Positions 45,226 to 55,224 of a stretch of 64,000 nt of DNA are shown piece by piece. The DNA lies in assembly GCF_013141725.1 (NCBI RefSeq), contig NZ_WHNZ01000039.1, forward strand, positions 62,001-126,000. The letters are read 5' to 3'. Each line of letters begins with the position of its first letter. The first letter of the stretch is position 1. The translations under genes were made by a program, and so were the position numbers. The notes below the pieces were generated by a model. The model searched no databases. It saw nothing but the letters and a program-made list of their open reading frames with translations, and was not told the DNA's origin. Origin of the DNA: Paenibacillus planticolens. GTDB lineage: Bacteria; Bacillota; Bacilli; Paenibacillales; NBRC-103111.

Positions 45226-48200
45226 TTAATCCTGATTCACTCTAAGCAGGAGCACGGCGGCTTCGGCCCGTGTTGCGAAGTCCCGGGGGGCAAAATATCC
45301 TCCGTCCCGCCCCGTCATCAGGCCGGCCTCATAAACCCCAGCCACCGCCTCCTTGGCCCAGTCCGGCACATCCGCCGCGTCCGCATAACGCGGCAAAGCC
45401 GTCTCGGAAGGGCGAAGGCCGATGGCTCTGGCCAGCATAACCGCCATTTCGGCGCGCGTAACCGGAAGCGTAGGGGCAAACGAGCCGTCGGGATATCCTT
45501 CAATGATACCCGCTGCCGCCGCTTGATACACGGCCTCCCTGACCCAATCCGGCAGCGCGGCGTCATCCGCGAACGGCTTCACCGCATGGTCCGGCTGCGG
45601 AAGCCGCAGCGCCCGGACCAGCAGAAGGGCCCACTCGCCGCGGGTAACGGGAGCGTCGGGACGGTAGGTGCCATCCTCATAACCCTGCACCATTCCGGCT
45701 TCTGTTGCCAATCTGATGAACGGCTCCGCCCAATGGCCCAAGATATCGGCAAAGCTCCCCGGTTCACTCCCCTCATCGGGGACGCCTCCACCGCTTCCGG
45801 GCGCCGTTCCCGCGTCAGTGCCCGGTTTGGTTCCGGGATCGGCGCCTGGGTTAGTTCCCTGGTTGCTTCCTGGACCGGTACCTGGGTTAGTTCCCGGGTT
45901 GCTTCCCGGATTGGTACCTGGGTCAGTTCCCGGATTGCTTCCCGGACCGTTACCTGGGTCAGTTCCCGTTCGGTGCCCGGATTTTCATCCGAAGCCCATT
46001 GCAGAAGCACCGGAGACAGCCGCGGAAGCTCGAGGGTCTCTCCGTTCCATGGAACGCCGTCGATCAGGCTGAGGGCGCTTGTCAGCCGCTCGCCGTTCGC
46101 AAGCACTGATACCCTTTTGGCGGTGCTGCCATAATTAGTGATGTTCAGCAGCCAATGGCCGTCTTTTCGCACGCTGCGCCATTCCACAGCTTCAACCGGC
46201 AACCCAGTCGCTTCATCGATCAGCACAACGGGAGCAGCCGTTTTATAGAAGGAAGTGGTCCTCAGCCATTCCTGGACTTGCGCGGCGGACCAGCCCTCTT
46301 CGAGAATGATGGCCCGGCCAAAGACTGCCACCCGCGCCGCCTCGTCCAGCACCTGGTTGTGCTCGTCTTGGCGAAGCGAATCCGCTCCCTGAATCGCCAC
46401 CGTCCCTCCCGACTCCTGGTACTGGCGAAGACTGTCCAGAGAGTCCCGTTCCAGATGCTGCTGCTGTGGCACCAGGATCATGGAATATTCATTCCCTTTG
46501 CCCTCCCGCAGCTGCTTCTCCGTAATGAAATCCACACCGGCTCCGCTGAGGCTGACAGCTCCGTACAGCTTCCGAACCGCATTGGGATAAGTCGTGTTTG
46601 CTTCATAGGCCAATGCAGGCAAACTGTAGAGAATCGCCACCTTGGCCCGATCGTTCTGGAAGGCGGTTACCTCCTTCACCAGCCTGTTCAAGTCCAGACT
46701 GGTCTTGCCTACCTCAGCCACCACATCCGGCCTGTGCAGCACACTGCCGCGAAAATCGCTGGTCTTGCTGTACGTTCTGGCCCATACCCAGATTGTCGAT
46801 GCCGAACGCCGGTGCATAGCCCCCTGCCAAAGAACCGTGCGCATATGGTCCACCTGCTCGGGCAAATAGTTGCTGTCCCCGTCCCGGATAATATGCTCTT
46901 CGGAATTAAAGACGGGAGCCTCCTTCAGCGATGACAGAAAATCGTAATATCGGTACTGCTCCACCTGGCCGTCGACTCCGGTATTCAAATAATTGGTGGA
47001 GTCATTGCCACTGATGTCGCTTAAGGCCGCCATCCCTTCAAAATCGATTCCCTGGTCAAGCCCTCCCAGAGTGCTGTTCATCACCTTGCTGTGAACGGCA
47101 AGACCGGGCGCAATTTTATGGACAATATCCGCCATCCACTGATGCCAGCAAGTAAACAGATTGCTGTTGAACCGATACCAATCGTAAAATTGGGGCGTAG
47201 CCGAATAGTTAAGGGGCATGGGCACTTTCCCGAAATCGCTGTAGCTGGTGCCGTAAACCCGATTCAACCCAGCAATATTCCCGTTGTACTGCTCTCTCAA
47301 ATATTCCTGGAATGCCGGCGTATGCGCCTCCGCATCCCTGCGGGTATCGAAGACGGGTTCATTGGACAAGGTTACGCTGTGCAGCGCGGGACTGTCCTTG
47401 ATCATCGAAATAACCGTCTGCAGATAATCCTGGATCACCTGCCTAGCTTTCGGCGCTTCAATGTTATACTTAATGAAGCCTGTAGCGTTGCTGTTCAACT
47501 CGGGCCACTTCGCCTTCATCCAATCGGGAAAATAGTGGGGGGACAACAGCACATTGACCGCAACATTATGCTCGGCCGCCCGCTCCAGCACCTGAACAAG
47601 ATTGTTTTGAATGCTGGCCTCGGATATCAAGTAGCCTTTGGCGGGATCAATCGCCCTTTCGTCAAACCCGGGATAGAGCAGCAGATTCTCCCCTCCGCCG
47701 GCAGCGGTGATGCTGATATCGTCGAACCAGACCGTCCCAGTATTTTCCGATACAACCATGAATTCCAGCGAGGTTTCCTGACTTCCGGTGGTGTAGGTGC
47801 AGCCCACTTCCGTCCAATCATAGGTGCCCTTGGGGGCCTGGCACCGCGTCCTCCAGCCGTCCCCGCCGAGGAACCAGGCATTCTTCGCATCCTGCCCTTT
47901 AATCCACGCTTTTACCTGATAAGTGGTGTTGGGCTCCACCGCAACTTTCTGCCATACCCTGGCGAATACATTGGAGGCTGCCGACGATTGGTTCACAATG
48001 GACAACGATCCGGTACCGCTTCTGTATACGTTGCGATCCGCCGTAATATCGGCCTGGACTCCTCCCGACTTGGAGCTGGACCAGACCGACCATACTTCAG
48101 ACTGAAGAATAGCCTACCTGGGACCGAACTCAACCTGGATCAAATTGGTGCCGTAGCCGCTAAACTTGGGAATATCCCGACGAACCTCGTCGAAATGGCC

Positions 48201-50507
48201 GTATCCCGTAAAAATCACCTTGTCCTGCTTGACCGTGTCCCCGGAGGAACCGGCCACATCCGCAATGAAGGAATAGCCGTCTATACGGATGGGCGAAGAG
48301 CCTGTTCTATAGCGCTGAACAGCTTTTGCCTCTTTGGAGCCTTCCAGATAAGCCTGCAGATTATCCGTCGCCTCACTGTAAAGATGGTCCAGTTGATCAG
48401 CCACATAAATCGCACGTTCTTTCTCGCCATTCAGAATGTCGTCCTTGCCGTATTGAATGAAGTCTCCAATGACCGTGGCATTCACCGTCTCATAGTCCAC
48501 CGGTATCCCCTGCTGCCGGGCCTGGTCCAGCAGCGCCTTCAGTCCGGGCAGCAGACTTTTCAGCCGGTCGAACCGGGCCAGAAGCTGCTCGTCGCTTTCA
48601 TAGACGGATACGGAGCTTTGATGGGTCTGTATCTCGCCCGTTACGGGGTCTTCAATTTCAAAATGAACAGGGTAATCGCCCCGTTCCCCATACTGAACAG
48701 GGAAGGTCAATCTGACGGCATGCCCGGCGGGAACTGTGATTTGACGATCGACTCCCAGCTCTGCGGAGCGGACAAGCAGCGCCGCATCGGCCTGATCGAA
48801 GTTCAACAGGTCCAAGGTGCGGGTAACGGTATCTCCCGCCATAGCCGAAGTGGGAGCGGAGAGCCACGACAGCCACTTCGCCCCGTCGGCAACCAGCTTG
48901 GCCGTGCCAAATTGGGAGCTGTCCTTGCCAAGACCGATTCCGTTGGTCCATTGCAGCCAGCCCTTTCTACCGCTGCCGTCATTATCGTTGATCAGGTACG
49001 TGAACCGGAAGCTGTCCGTCGGCTTTTCCTTGAACAGAGCCTTCCAGGGAAAGGCGGCTTCATACACGGTTGTTTGGGCGGATTCGTTTCTTGCCGCGGT
49101 CAAAGATACCGTCTCCTTGCCCAATTGGGCATTGCCTGCGGCCCATCTCCAGACCTCCGGCACGCTTCCGGTAAGCCCCAATCCGTATTCGGTCTCATAA
49201 GCCGCACCGTCGGCGCTGAATGCCAATTGGATGCTGTCTCCGGTCCACATGCTTGAACCGGCCACGCCTTTATGCACCTGGTCCTTGACCTCAAACCAGG
49301 CATAGAAGTTCTCCTCGTCGTAGGCGAACTTGACCTTGGCGGACAAATCGGATGCGCCGCCCCAGCCGGTAACATACACCTGACTATTGTCTGAGGGCAG
49401 TTCCATGGCTTCCAGCTCCGACCAATGGTTCGCTTGGCCGTTTTTCACAACCGGCAAATAGCTCATCCCGCCCAGCTTGCTCATAAATGCGTTCAGCGGC
49501 ATGGGCTCTTCGCCGGGAACCGAAGACTGATCCGGTATCTCTACCTCGGCGCTTAATCCCGGCTCGCTCCATTGGAGACCGGGGTTCGCCGCCTGAACCT
49601 GCAGCTGGACCGTCTGTCCCGGCGTGACGCCCTCCAGCCGGTAGCTTCGGACATCTCCGGGCAATTGGACCCGAAGGATGCCGTTTGCATAAATCCGGTA
49701 AAACGCAACCCCGGATTCATCCTCGGCGGCGGGCCATTGCAGAAGCAACGCAGAACCGTCTTCCGAGACGGATGCCGTCAGGCGGGAGCCTTCAGGCCAA
49801 GCCGGAGGAGCCGTGTCACCGCTGGCGGGAAGCTCGTAAGTAATGCTCAGATAAGGGCGGTTTGCCGCCGCTTCCCTGCTGTTGAAGGCTACGATGCAAT
49901 CGGCCCGCCCCTGATCCAGCAAGGCCAAGCTTGCCCAGGAATCCCCCTTGGCCTGCTTGGCCTTCATATATGCCGTTACATCATCGCTGTACCACGCTTC
50001 AGGCTGCCTGTTGAGCAGCGTGATGCCATTGCCGGCGGCTTCCGTGGCGGCTGGCTTGGTATTCCAAGTCAGAGCTGACTCGCTCCAGCTGTCGTTTTCC
50101 ACCTGGTACACGCTGACGGTAACCGCTTTGCCATTGGCTGCCGTCCCGTCCGCCGCAGCGCCGTAAAGATGAAGCTGCGCATGTGCAATCCGTCCCGGAA
50201 CGGCGCTTAAATCAAACTTCAGGAAGGATTCCCTCATGCTGTTGGGAGTGGTCAAGGAATATTTGACATTAAGCACACTCGCCGATCCAAAATTGTTGCC
50301 CGCATCAATGCCGCCCTTCGTATACGCATCCTCCGCGGCGTAAACCTGCATGGTAACCATTTGCAGAGACGCGCCCGAGAGCTCACCCGCCTCCGCCGTA
50401 TTCCCCGTCCATATCCCCGAGACTAAGGAACACATCAGGACGGCGCTCATGATGGCCGCCAACCGGGGAATAAAGCGCTTACCAAAACTCGTGCAAAATA
50501 AGTTCAC
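45226..50507 (-). pseudogene. Giant SLH-anchored GH42-like surface enzyme, broken by a nonsense codon and a frameshift
   Basis: The parts together would encode about 1760 aa. Segment one (50507-48114) has a signal peptide, a DNRLRE-type domain (ESFLKFDLSAVPGRIAHAQL), an Fn3-like part and a CBM9-like domain (DDSIQLAFS-like WTGDSIQLAFSADG). An in-frame TAG at 48114-48116 interrupts it; the frame then continues with AILQSEVWSVWSS into a GH42-like barrel (LSPHYFPDWMKAKWPEL, SNEPVFDTRR, FNSEEHII). Near 45967 one C appears missing in GAACGGGAAC, shifting out of a Pro-Gly-Thr-Asn linker; after it three SLH repeats (GHWAEPFIRLATEAGMVQGY onward) run to 45226. GGGAGG lies 7 bases before GTG at 50507. 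Either lesion alone removes wall anchoring. Sequencing error is possible for the frameshift. Confidence 0.85.
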
Positions 50508-50726
50508 ATTTAAGCCTCCCACAATGTAATTTGAACAGACTGTGCGGAATCGTCGTTTCCCTCATTTTCAATTTCCGCTTTTCCAAAGTAGCATCAATGC
50601 CCGTAGGTGAAAAATCACATTTTTGGCTTTGGCATGACTTTTTTAATCCTAGAAGGATTTCCTTTTTCACTCTCAACCTTCAATACCGGTAATGCCAAAA
50701 ATGCAAGTGTCCGTGAAAAATGCAAC

Positions 50727-50756
50727 TTGCCTGCTCCGCGCGGAGAGAATTATAAT
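50727..50756 (+). promoter_or_regulatory. Promoter of the membrane AraC regulator
   Basis: TTGCCT (50727) and a perfect TATAAT (50751) are 18 bp apart. The spacer holds the palindrome CTCCGCGCGGAG, a possible operator. The gap 50508-50789 is the divergent control region facing the surface-enzyme gene. Confidence 0.65.
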
Positions 50757-50789
50757 GAGAGGCACAAACGATCGGGGGGGCGTCTACGG

Positions 50790-53123
50790 GTGCGGCGAAA
50801 TATGGCATATAGAATTCAATTCATCTACGCTTCCCTCTTCATCATCATCATTGCCAGCACGGCGCTGATCTCCTATGTAAGTGGTACAAAGCAGTTGGAG
50901 CAGGAGGTCATCAGTTCCAACCTGCAGATGCTGAACCAGATCAACAAACGAATGGAGAGCTCCCTTGCGGAGATCGACCGGTCGATCGTTCAATTGCTTC
51001 AGACGGGGGACGCTTCCTTCTTTTTCAACACTCCGCGTTCGGACAGTCCCGAATACTTGATCCGGCTGGACGGCTTTCAATCCCAGATCAGCGGGCTCAA
51101 GCGCTCATACCCTGCCATCCAGTCTGTGTATCTATACTCCCGGGCCAACGACATGCTGCTATCCGACGAGTTGTATAATCCCACCTCCGAGGAGGCGGAT
51201 AAAAATTGGATCAGCACGTTTTATACGGAAGATTTTTATTACAAATGGACGGCCAATCCCCTCTTCAGGGAAAAACCTGTCAACAGTCATACCGTTACGC
51301 TGATCCGGTTTTATCCCATGGCGGAAAAGCCGAAGGACCGCAAGGGCGTCATCGCCGTCAACCTGCCCGAAGCTATGCTCTCGGACATGTTCTCCGATTT
51401 GCAGTTCGGCAATAGCGGCAATGTGCTGGTTACGGACGAGCAAGGGACCATCTTGTCCCACACGGACAAATCCTGGATCGGCCGGAATATCGCGGAGTAC
51501 AAGCTAGGCGGGCAATTATTGACGGAAACAGATAGCGGATTCATCCGGCACAAGAACGGCAAAGCTTCGGAGTGGGTGTTTTACGGCTCTTCCTCTTATA
51601 CCGGGTGGAAGCTGGTTTATGTAGTGTCCCAAGGCCAATTGAGCGGCCTGTTCCTCGCCATCCGCAATATTCTTCTTGTTCTGGCAGGCGTAATGGTACT
51701 GCTGTCGGTAGGCTCCGTCGTATTGGTCAATCGGAGATGGTTCAGTCCCATGGAGCGGTTTATCAATAAGGTGGAGTCCTTGTTCAACAAGCGGGATGGG
51801 GAGACAGTCGGAGATACGGCGGGCGGCGGGCGCTCGGACCTTAACAGTCTTGAGGGAAGGATCAGGGACGTGCTGGCCGGGTACTCGGATGCGGTGCGCC
51901 AGAATCAGGAAAGCAAGCCCGCCCTGAAGCTGCAAATTCTGTTTGACATTGTGACAGGACACCGGACCCGCTACGACCTGGCCAAAACATACTTTGACCA
52001 CATTGGCATTGCGTTCTACCCGGCAAACTACATCGTTATGATCGCCGAATTCGACAATAAGGCCCTGCTGGAGAAGATGTCCGATTTGAACCTTTATTTG
52101 TATGCGGTTTGCAATGTGGCGGAGGAGCTTATGGGCGAGCAGGAGGGGCTGAAGGGAGGGGCGGTGCAAATCAATGAGTACCAGGTGGTTATTCTGGCTA
52201 GCTTTCAAGAGGATGATGCCGCCGTCAACGGACAACGGGCCATTCATCTGGCCCACGCGTTAAGCCATGCCGTCCAGACCTACATCAAGCGCTCCGTCAG
52301 CATTGGCATCGGCTCCTATTGTCGGCGCTTCGCCGATATTAAGAACTCGTATCAGACGGCCCAGGAGCGGATTCATTACAAGCTGGTTGCCGGACATAAC
52401 ACGGTCATCACCGGCGACGATATTTCCGGCGGGGACGGAGCAGAGTTGATGGAGCTGTTCGATCTGGCCGATCAGCTTCAGGATGCCGTATGGCAGACCA
52501 ACATGGACAAGGTTGCGGAGCTGTTGTCCTCCATCTTCAGCCTAGCCGCCCGAAGCGGCTTTACCGACAAGACGATGGTGCAGTTCGGACTGCAGCTCAT
52601 TTACCGGACCGGCAAAAAAACCGCCGATCACGCATTGACGGAGCGCCTGCAAACCGATCACGCCAGGATCGAGGGCGAGCTTAGCCAAGCCGGCAGCTTG
52701 ACGGATATGCGCGAATACCTCTTCAAGCTGATGGAGCAGATGGTGGAGGCCTTGGTGGAGAAAAGAACTTCCAAAGGCAAAATGGACGAATTTATTGCCC
52801 GGGTCAAGTCCTACATCAGCCTCCATTACGCAAACAGCGAGCTTTCCCTAAGCTATCTGTCCGATGAGTTCGGAATCAGCCCCAACTATTTGAGCAAAAC
52901 GTTCAAGACCAGCACCGGCGTGAACTTCGTCGATTATGTAATCGCCGCACGGATGCAGACGGCGCAGAAGCTGCTGCTTCAGGATCAGGCCACCGTCAAC
53001 CAGATTGCCGAGCAGGTGGGATACACCAACGTGACCAGCTTTATGCGGAGCTTCAAAAAATACAGCGGCATGACCCCTTCGGAATACCGGCAGGCGGAAC
53101 GAATCAATTCGCTGCCCAGATAA
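50790..53123 (+). CDS. Membrane-anchored AraC-type regulator (YesS-like)
   Basis: This 777-aa protein has TM1 (~10-30, QFIYASLFIIIIASTALISY), an extracellular Cache-like sensor (~31-285), TM2 (~290-312), a HAMP-like segment, a long cytoplasmic linker and a C-terminal AraC HTH (SDEFGISPNYLSKTFKTSTG and EQVGYTNVTSFMRSFKKYSG). The start is GTG at 50790, with GGGGGG 9 bases upstream and a TATAAT box 34 bp before it; the 61 codons upstream are not family-like. It is divergent from the surface-enzyme gene and the Lpl-type importer and likely controls them. Confidence 0.9.
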   Translation: MRRNMAYRIQFIYASLFIIIIASTALISYVSGTKQLEQEVISSNLQMLNQINKRMESSLAEIDRSIVQLLQTGDASFFFNTPRSDSPEYLIRLDGFQSQISGLKRSYPAIQSVYLYSRANDMLLSDELYNPTSEEADKNWISTFYTEDFYYKWTANPLFREKPVNSHTVTLIRFYPMAEKPKDRKGVIAVNLPEAMLSDMFSDLQFGNSGNVLVTDEQGTILSHTDKSWIGRNIAEYKLGGQLLTETDSGFIRHKNGKASEWVFYGSSSYTGWKLVYVVSQGQLSGLFLAIRNILLVLAGVMVLLSVGSVVLVNRRWFSPMERFINKVESLFNKRDGETVGDTAGGGRSDLNSLEGRIRDVLAGYSDAVRQNQESKPALKLQILFDIVTGHRTRYDLAKTYFDHIGIAFYPANYIVMIAEFDNKALLEKMSDLNLYLYAVCNVAEELMGEQEGLKGGAVQINEYQVVILASFQEDDAAVNGQRAIHLAHALSHAVQTYIKRSVSIGIGSYCRRFADIKNSYQTAQERIHYKLVAGHNTVITGDDISGGDGAELMELFDLADQLQDAVWQTNMDKVAELLSSIFSLAARSGFTDKTMVQFGLQLIYRTGKKTADHALTERLQTDHARIEGELSQAGSLTDMREYLFKLMEQMVEALVEKRTSKGKMDEFIARVKSYISLHYANSELSLSYLSDEFGISPNYLSKTFKTSTGVNFVDYVIAARMQTAQKLLLQDQATVNQIAEQVGYTNVTSFMRSFKKYSGMTPSEYRQAERINSLPR

Positions 53124-53128
53124 CAGTC

Positions 53129-53154
53129 AAACCGCCAGGATATCCTGGCGGTTT
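53129..53154. terminator. Terminator after the membrane AraC gene
   Basis: AAACCGCCAGGA-TATCCTGGCGGTTT is a perfect stem directly behind the stop codon. T residues follow weakly on the plus side (GTAGTTTATT). Confidence 0.8.
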
Positions 53155-53183
53155 GTAGTTTATTCGATGGTATTTCCGGCAGG

Positions 53184-53243
53184 TTACAGCACCTTGGACA
53201 AAAATGCCTGCGTCCGCTCCTGCTTGGCGCTGGTGAAGATTTT
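53184..53243 (-). pseudogene. Fossil: last 19 codons of an amino-acid ABC transporter ATPase (GlnQ-like)
   Basis: The minus strand reads KIFTSAKQERTQAFLSKVL and stop, matching the C-terminus of GlnQ/TcyC-type ATPases (pattern IFxxxxxERTxxFLSxVL). A TAG stands directly upstream and the rest of the gene is absent. A repeat element begins 21 bp beyond. A deletion tied to the repeat is the simplest explanation. Confidence 0.65.
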
Positions 53244-53263
53244 CTATATATCCCCAGCCATAT

Positions 53264-53450
53264 GGGGGAACTAGAGGACGCTATTTGGACTTCATGGTGC
53301 CGCTTCAGTTTCAAAAGGGAACCTACAGGGTCTTATTTGCCCTAAACGGCCTTCATACTGCTTTAAACCTGAAATATAGCGGATCAGAGTTCCCTCTGAA
53401 TGGCCAAATCGCTGCTTTTGGGGCAAATAGCGGACTATTTGTTCCCATTA
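53264..53450. repeat. Four-unit inverted intergenic element, GGGAACTA family
   Basis: Forward units lie at 53264 (GGGGGAACTAGAGGACGCTA) and 53313 (AAAAGGGAACCTACAGGGTC). Reverse units lie at 53371 and 53423 (complements AGAGGGAACTCTGATCCGCT and TGGGAACAAATAGTCCGCTA). Spacing is 49/58/52 bp. The 53124-53505 gap holds this, the GlnQ-like fossil and a hairpin (GCTCCAT/ATGGAGC, 53483-53503) that may end the injection-system transcript. Confidence 0.75.
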
Positions 53451-53505
53451 ACGCCATCAGGTCCAGCCTGGCCTCTGAGCCAGCTCCATTATCCTGATGG
53501 AGCAG

Positions 53506-55191
53506 CTACTCCGCGTCGCTCCCGGCCGAAGCCGCTTCCCGCAGCGCAGACAGCGCCTCGTCCAGCGAGTCGCCACCCACCGAGCCCGAAGCCGCGCTCG
53601 CCATCTCAGCACTGTACGCCCACCAGCGCACGCGCACATCCGACGGCTCAGACGTTTGCTGCACCTTCACGCCGATCCGGAAAGTGCCCTTCTGCGGATA
53701 AGCGATGGTGCCGATCTTCACTTCCGGCGCATCAGGCTCAAACTCGGTGCCCTTGAACACATCGGATGCTCCGCCATATACCCGCTCCCCGCTGGACAGC
53801 ATGTCGGAGAAGGCATCGCCTCCGCTCTCTTCCAGACTCGTGATGATCAACACGTTGCCCTCGCCGAGTCCGTGCGCAATCTCGCCGGAGAAAAAGCTTT
53901 TGGTCGCTTTCCCGAACGGCGACACCGAAATCTTCGTGAACGGCTCCACAGGTATGCTCACTACGCCGCTCACGATGCCGACAATGCCGCTTCCCCCGCC
54001 GGCCGGAATTCCCAAATCAAAAGAAAGCTCGCTAATCGCTTTATTGTAACTGACCTTGAACTCCGGCGGCTGCCCCGGGGCCAATGTTTTCACTTTGGAC
54101 TTCGTCACAAACTGCCCGGATGTCTCGTCGCGATACTCGCTCGTTTGAGCAAGTCTGTACATGACCGAGGAATTGTACACATACTCATCGAACGGCACTT
54201 GCTCGACACTCTCAATTACATAGGTTGGCCCCACCTGGATAAGGCAGATTTTGGCCAAATAAATGCAAGGCTCAGATGGTGCCTCCAAAGAAGCTTCCAA
54301 CGATTGTTTCACAAAATCCGTCATCAAGCGTTCCCGCACAGCATCGCCGATCATTTGAATCTCGCCGACGGCCTGCGCTTGCAGCTCCAGCTGCTTATCA
54401 TCCAGCTTCAAAACGGCCGTGCTCGCCTGCACGCCGATTGTCGCCTTCACGCCCACGCTGCTGTCCGCCCGCAGCAGCACCTTCATTTCATATTCGCTCT
54501 CTTGGCCGTCCTGCGGCTCTTCGAACACAATCGAATTACCTTCTATCGCCTCTACGCGATCCGCCGCCAGTTCATATTGGAAGGAGAGCCGTCCGGCCTT
54601 CAACGTCTTCTCAAAACGCAGCTTCATCTCAAACAGCTGACCCGGATTAACATAACGAGGCGTTGTCTGAAGCACTCGCACATGCGAATCTTGGTAGAGC
54701 ACAACCGTTTGGTCCGTCAAATTCGCCAAAGGCAGCTTGGCAGGGTCCGGCGCATCCTCACGGATAAAGAGCCGGTAGCTTTCCAGCACGCGGTTATAAT
54801 CATTAATTTCATCCGAACGAACGGAGGAATTGGCTACGGCGTGAACAGGCTCTTTTTCCTTTTCGTCATAGGCAATGCAGAGGTATACGTTCTTCGCGTA
54901 CTCGTTGTTGCTGAACCCGTCCATCATCGAAAGCTTCAATGTCATCGGTGAAGGCACGACAATTTCCCGCCCCAGCGCATCGATCGCAGCTCCCATTTCC
55001 ACAGAAACCGACTTCTCGTCGACAGCGACAACTTGCAGACCTGTAAGCACACCGGACCCGTGCAGGAGACGGTTCATCATTCTGCGCTTGTCATTGAAAT
55101 ATTTTTGTTCCGACTCAAAATCCCTGACCGTCAGCAGCTTTCCATAGAAATACCGATTGCGCTCAAACGGGTAATAGCGTGTTTTTTTCAT
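53506..55191 (-). CDS. Terminal protein of the contractile injection system operon, function unknown
   Basis: This 561-aa protein begins KKTRYYPFERNRYFYGKLLT followed by VRDFESEQKYFNDKRR. This N-terminal block (ERNRYFxGKLLTxxDFxxEQxYF, then NRLLHGSGVLTGLQV) recurs in proteins encoded beside phage-tail-like injection systems. The middle is beta-rich and contains AGGGSGIVGIVSGVVSIPVE. The C-terminus (SDVRVRWWAYSAE) is followed by an Ala/Ser-rich tail. No signal or membrane segment is visible. AGGTGAGGGG precedes the ATG at 55191. It is last in the operon, 33 bp after the tail-protein gene. It could be a baseplate or fibre-attachment part, or a cargo. Confidence 0.8.
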   Translation of the reverse strand: MKKTRYYPFERNRYFYGKLLTVRDFESEQKYFNDKRRMMNRLLHGSGVLTGLQVVAVDEKSVSVEMGAAIDALGREIVVPSPMTLKLSMMDGFSNNEYAKNVYLCIAYDEKEKEPVHAVANSSVRSDEINDYNRVLESYRLFIREDAPDPAKLPLANLTDQTVVLYQDSHVRVLQTTPRYVNPGQLFEMKLRFEKTLKAGRLSFQYELAADRVEAIEGNSIVFEEPQDGQESEYEMKVLLRADSSVGVKATIGVQASTAVLKLDDKQLELQAQAVGEIQMIGDAVRERLMTDFVKQSLEASLEAPSEPCIYLAKICLIQVGPTYVIESVEQVPFDEYVYNSSVMYRLAQTSEYRDETSGQFVTKSKVKTLAPGQPPEFKVSYNKAISELSFDLGIPAGGGSGIVGIVSGVVSIPVEPFTKISVSPFGKATKSFFSGEIAHGLGEGNVLIITSLEESGGDAFSDMLSSGERVYGGASDVFKGTEFEPDAPEVKIGTIAYPQKGTFRIGVKVQQTSEPSDVRVRWWAYSAEMASAASGSVGGDSLDEALSALREAASAGSDAE

Positions 55192-55224
55192 AAATATCCC
55201 CTCACCTTCCAAGGCTCATTTCGT

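Noticed and set aside
45226..45741. Treating the SLH piece as a stand-alone 171-aa gene
   Set aside because: It lacks a signal peptide and ribosome site, and the frame upstream continues into the Pro-Gly-Thr linker of the larger protein once one base is restored.
45579..48005. Treating the GH42-like piece as an independent 808-aa gene
   Set aside because: It starts inside a domain without a signal peptide and is in the same frame as the upstream piece, separated only by TAG; its last ~130 residues are frameshifted nonsense.
47091..49256. 721-codon plus-strand ORF
   Set aside because: It is antisense to the GH42/SLH pseudogene, whose minus-strand frame shows clear domains; the plus product resembles nothing.
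53497..54951. 484-codon plus-strand ORF opposite the 561-aa injection-system gene
   Set aside because: Arg/His/Leu-rich shadow of a GC-rich gene, without a ribosome site.
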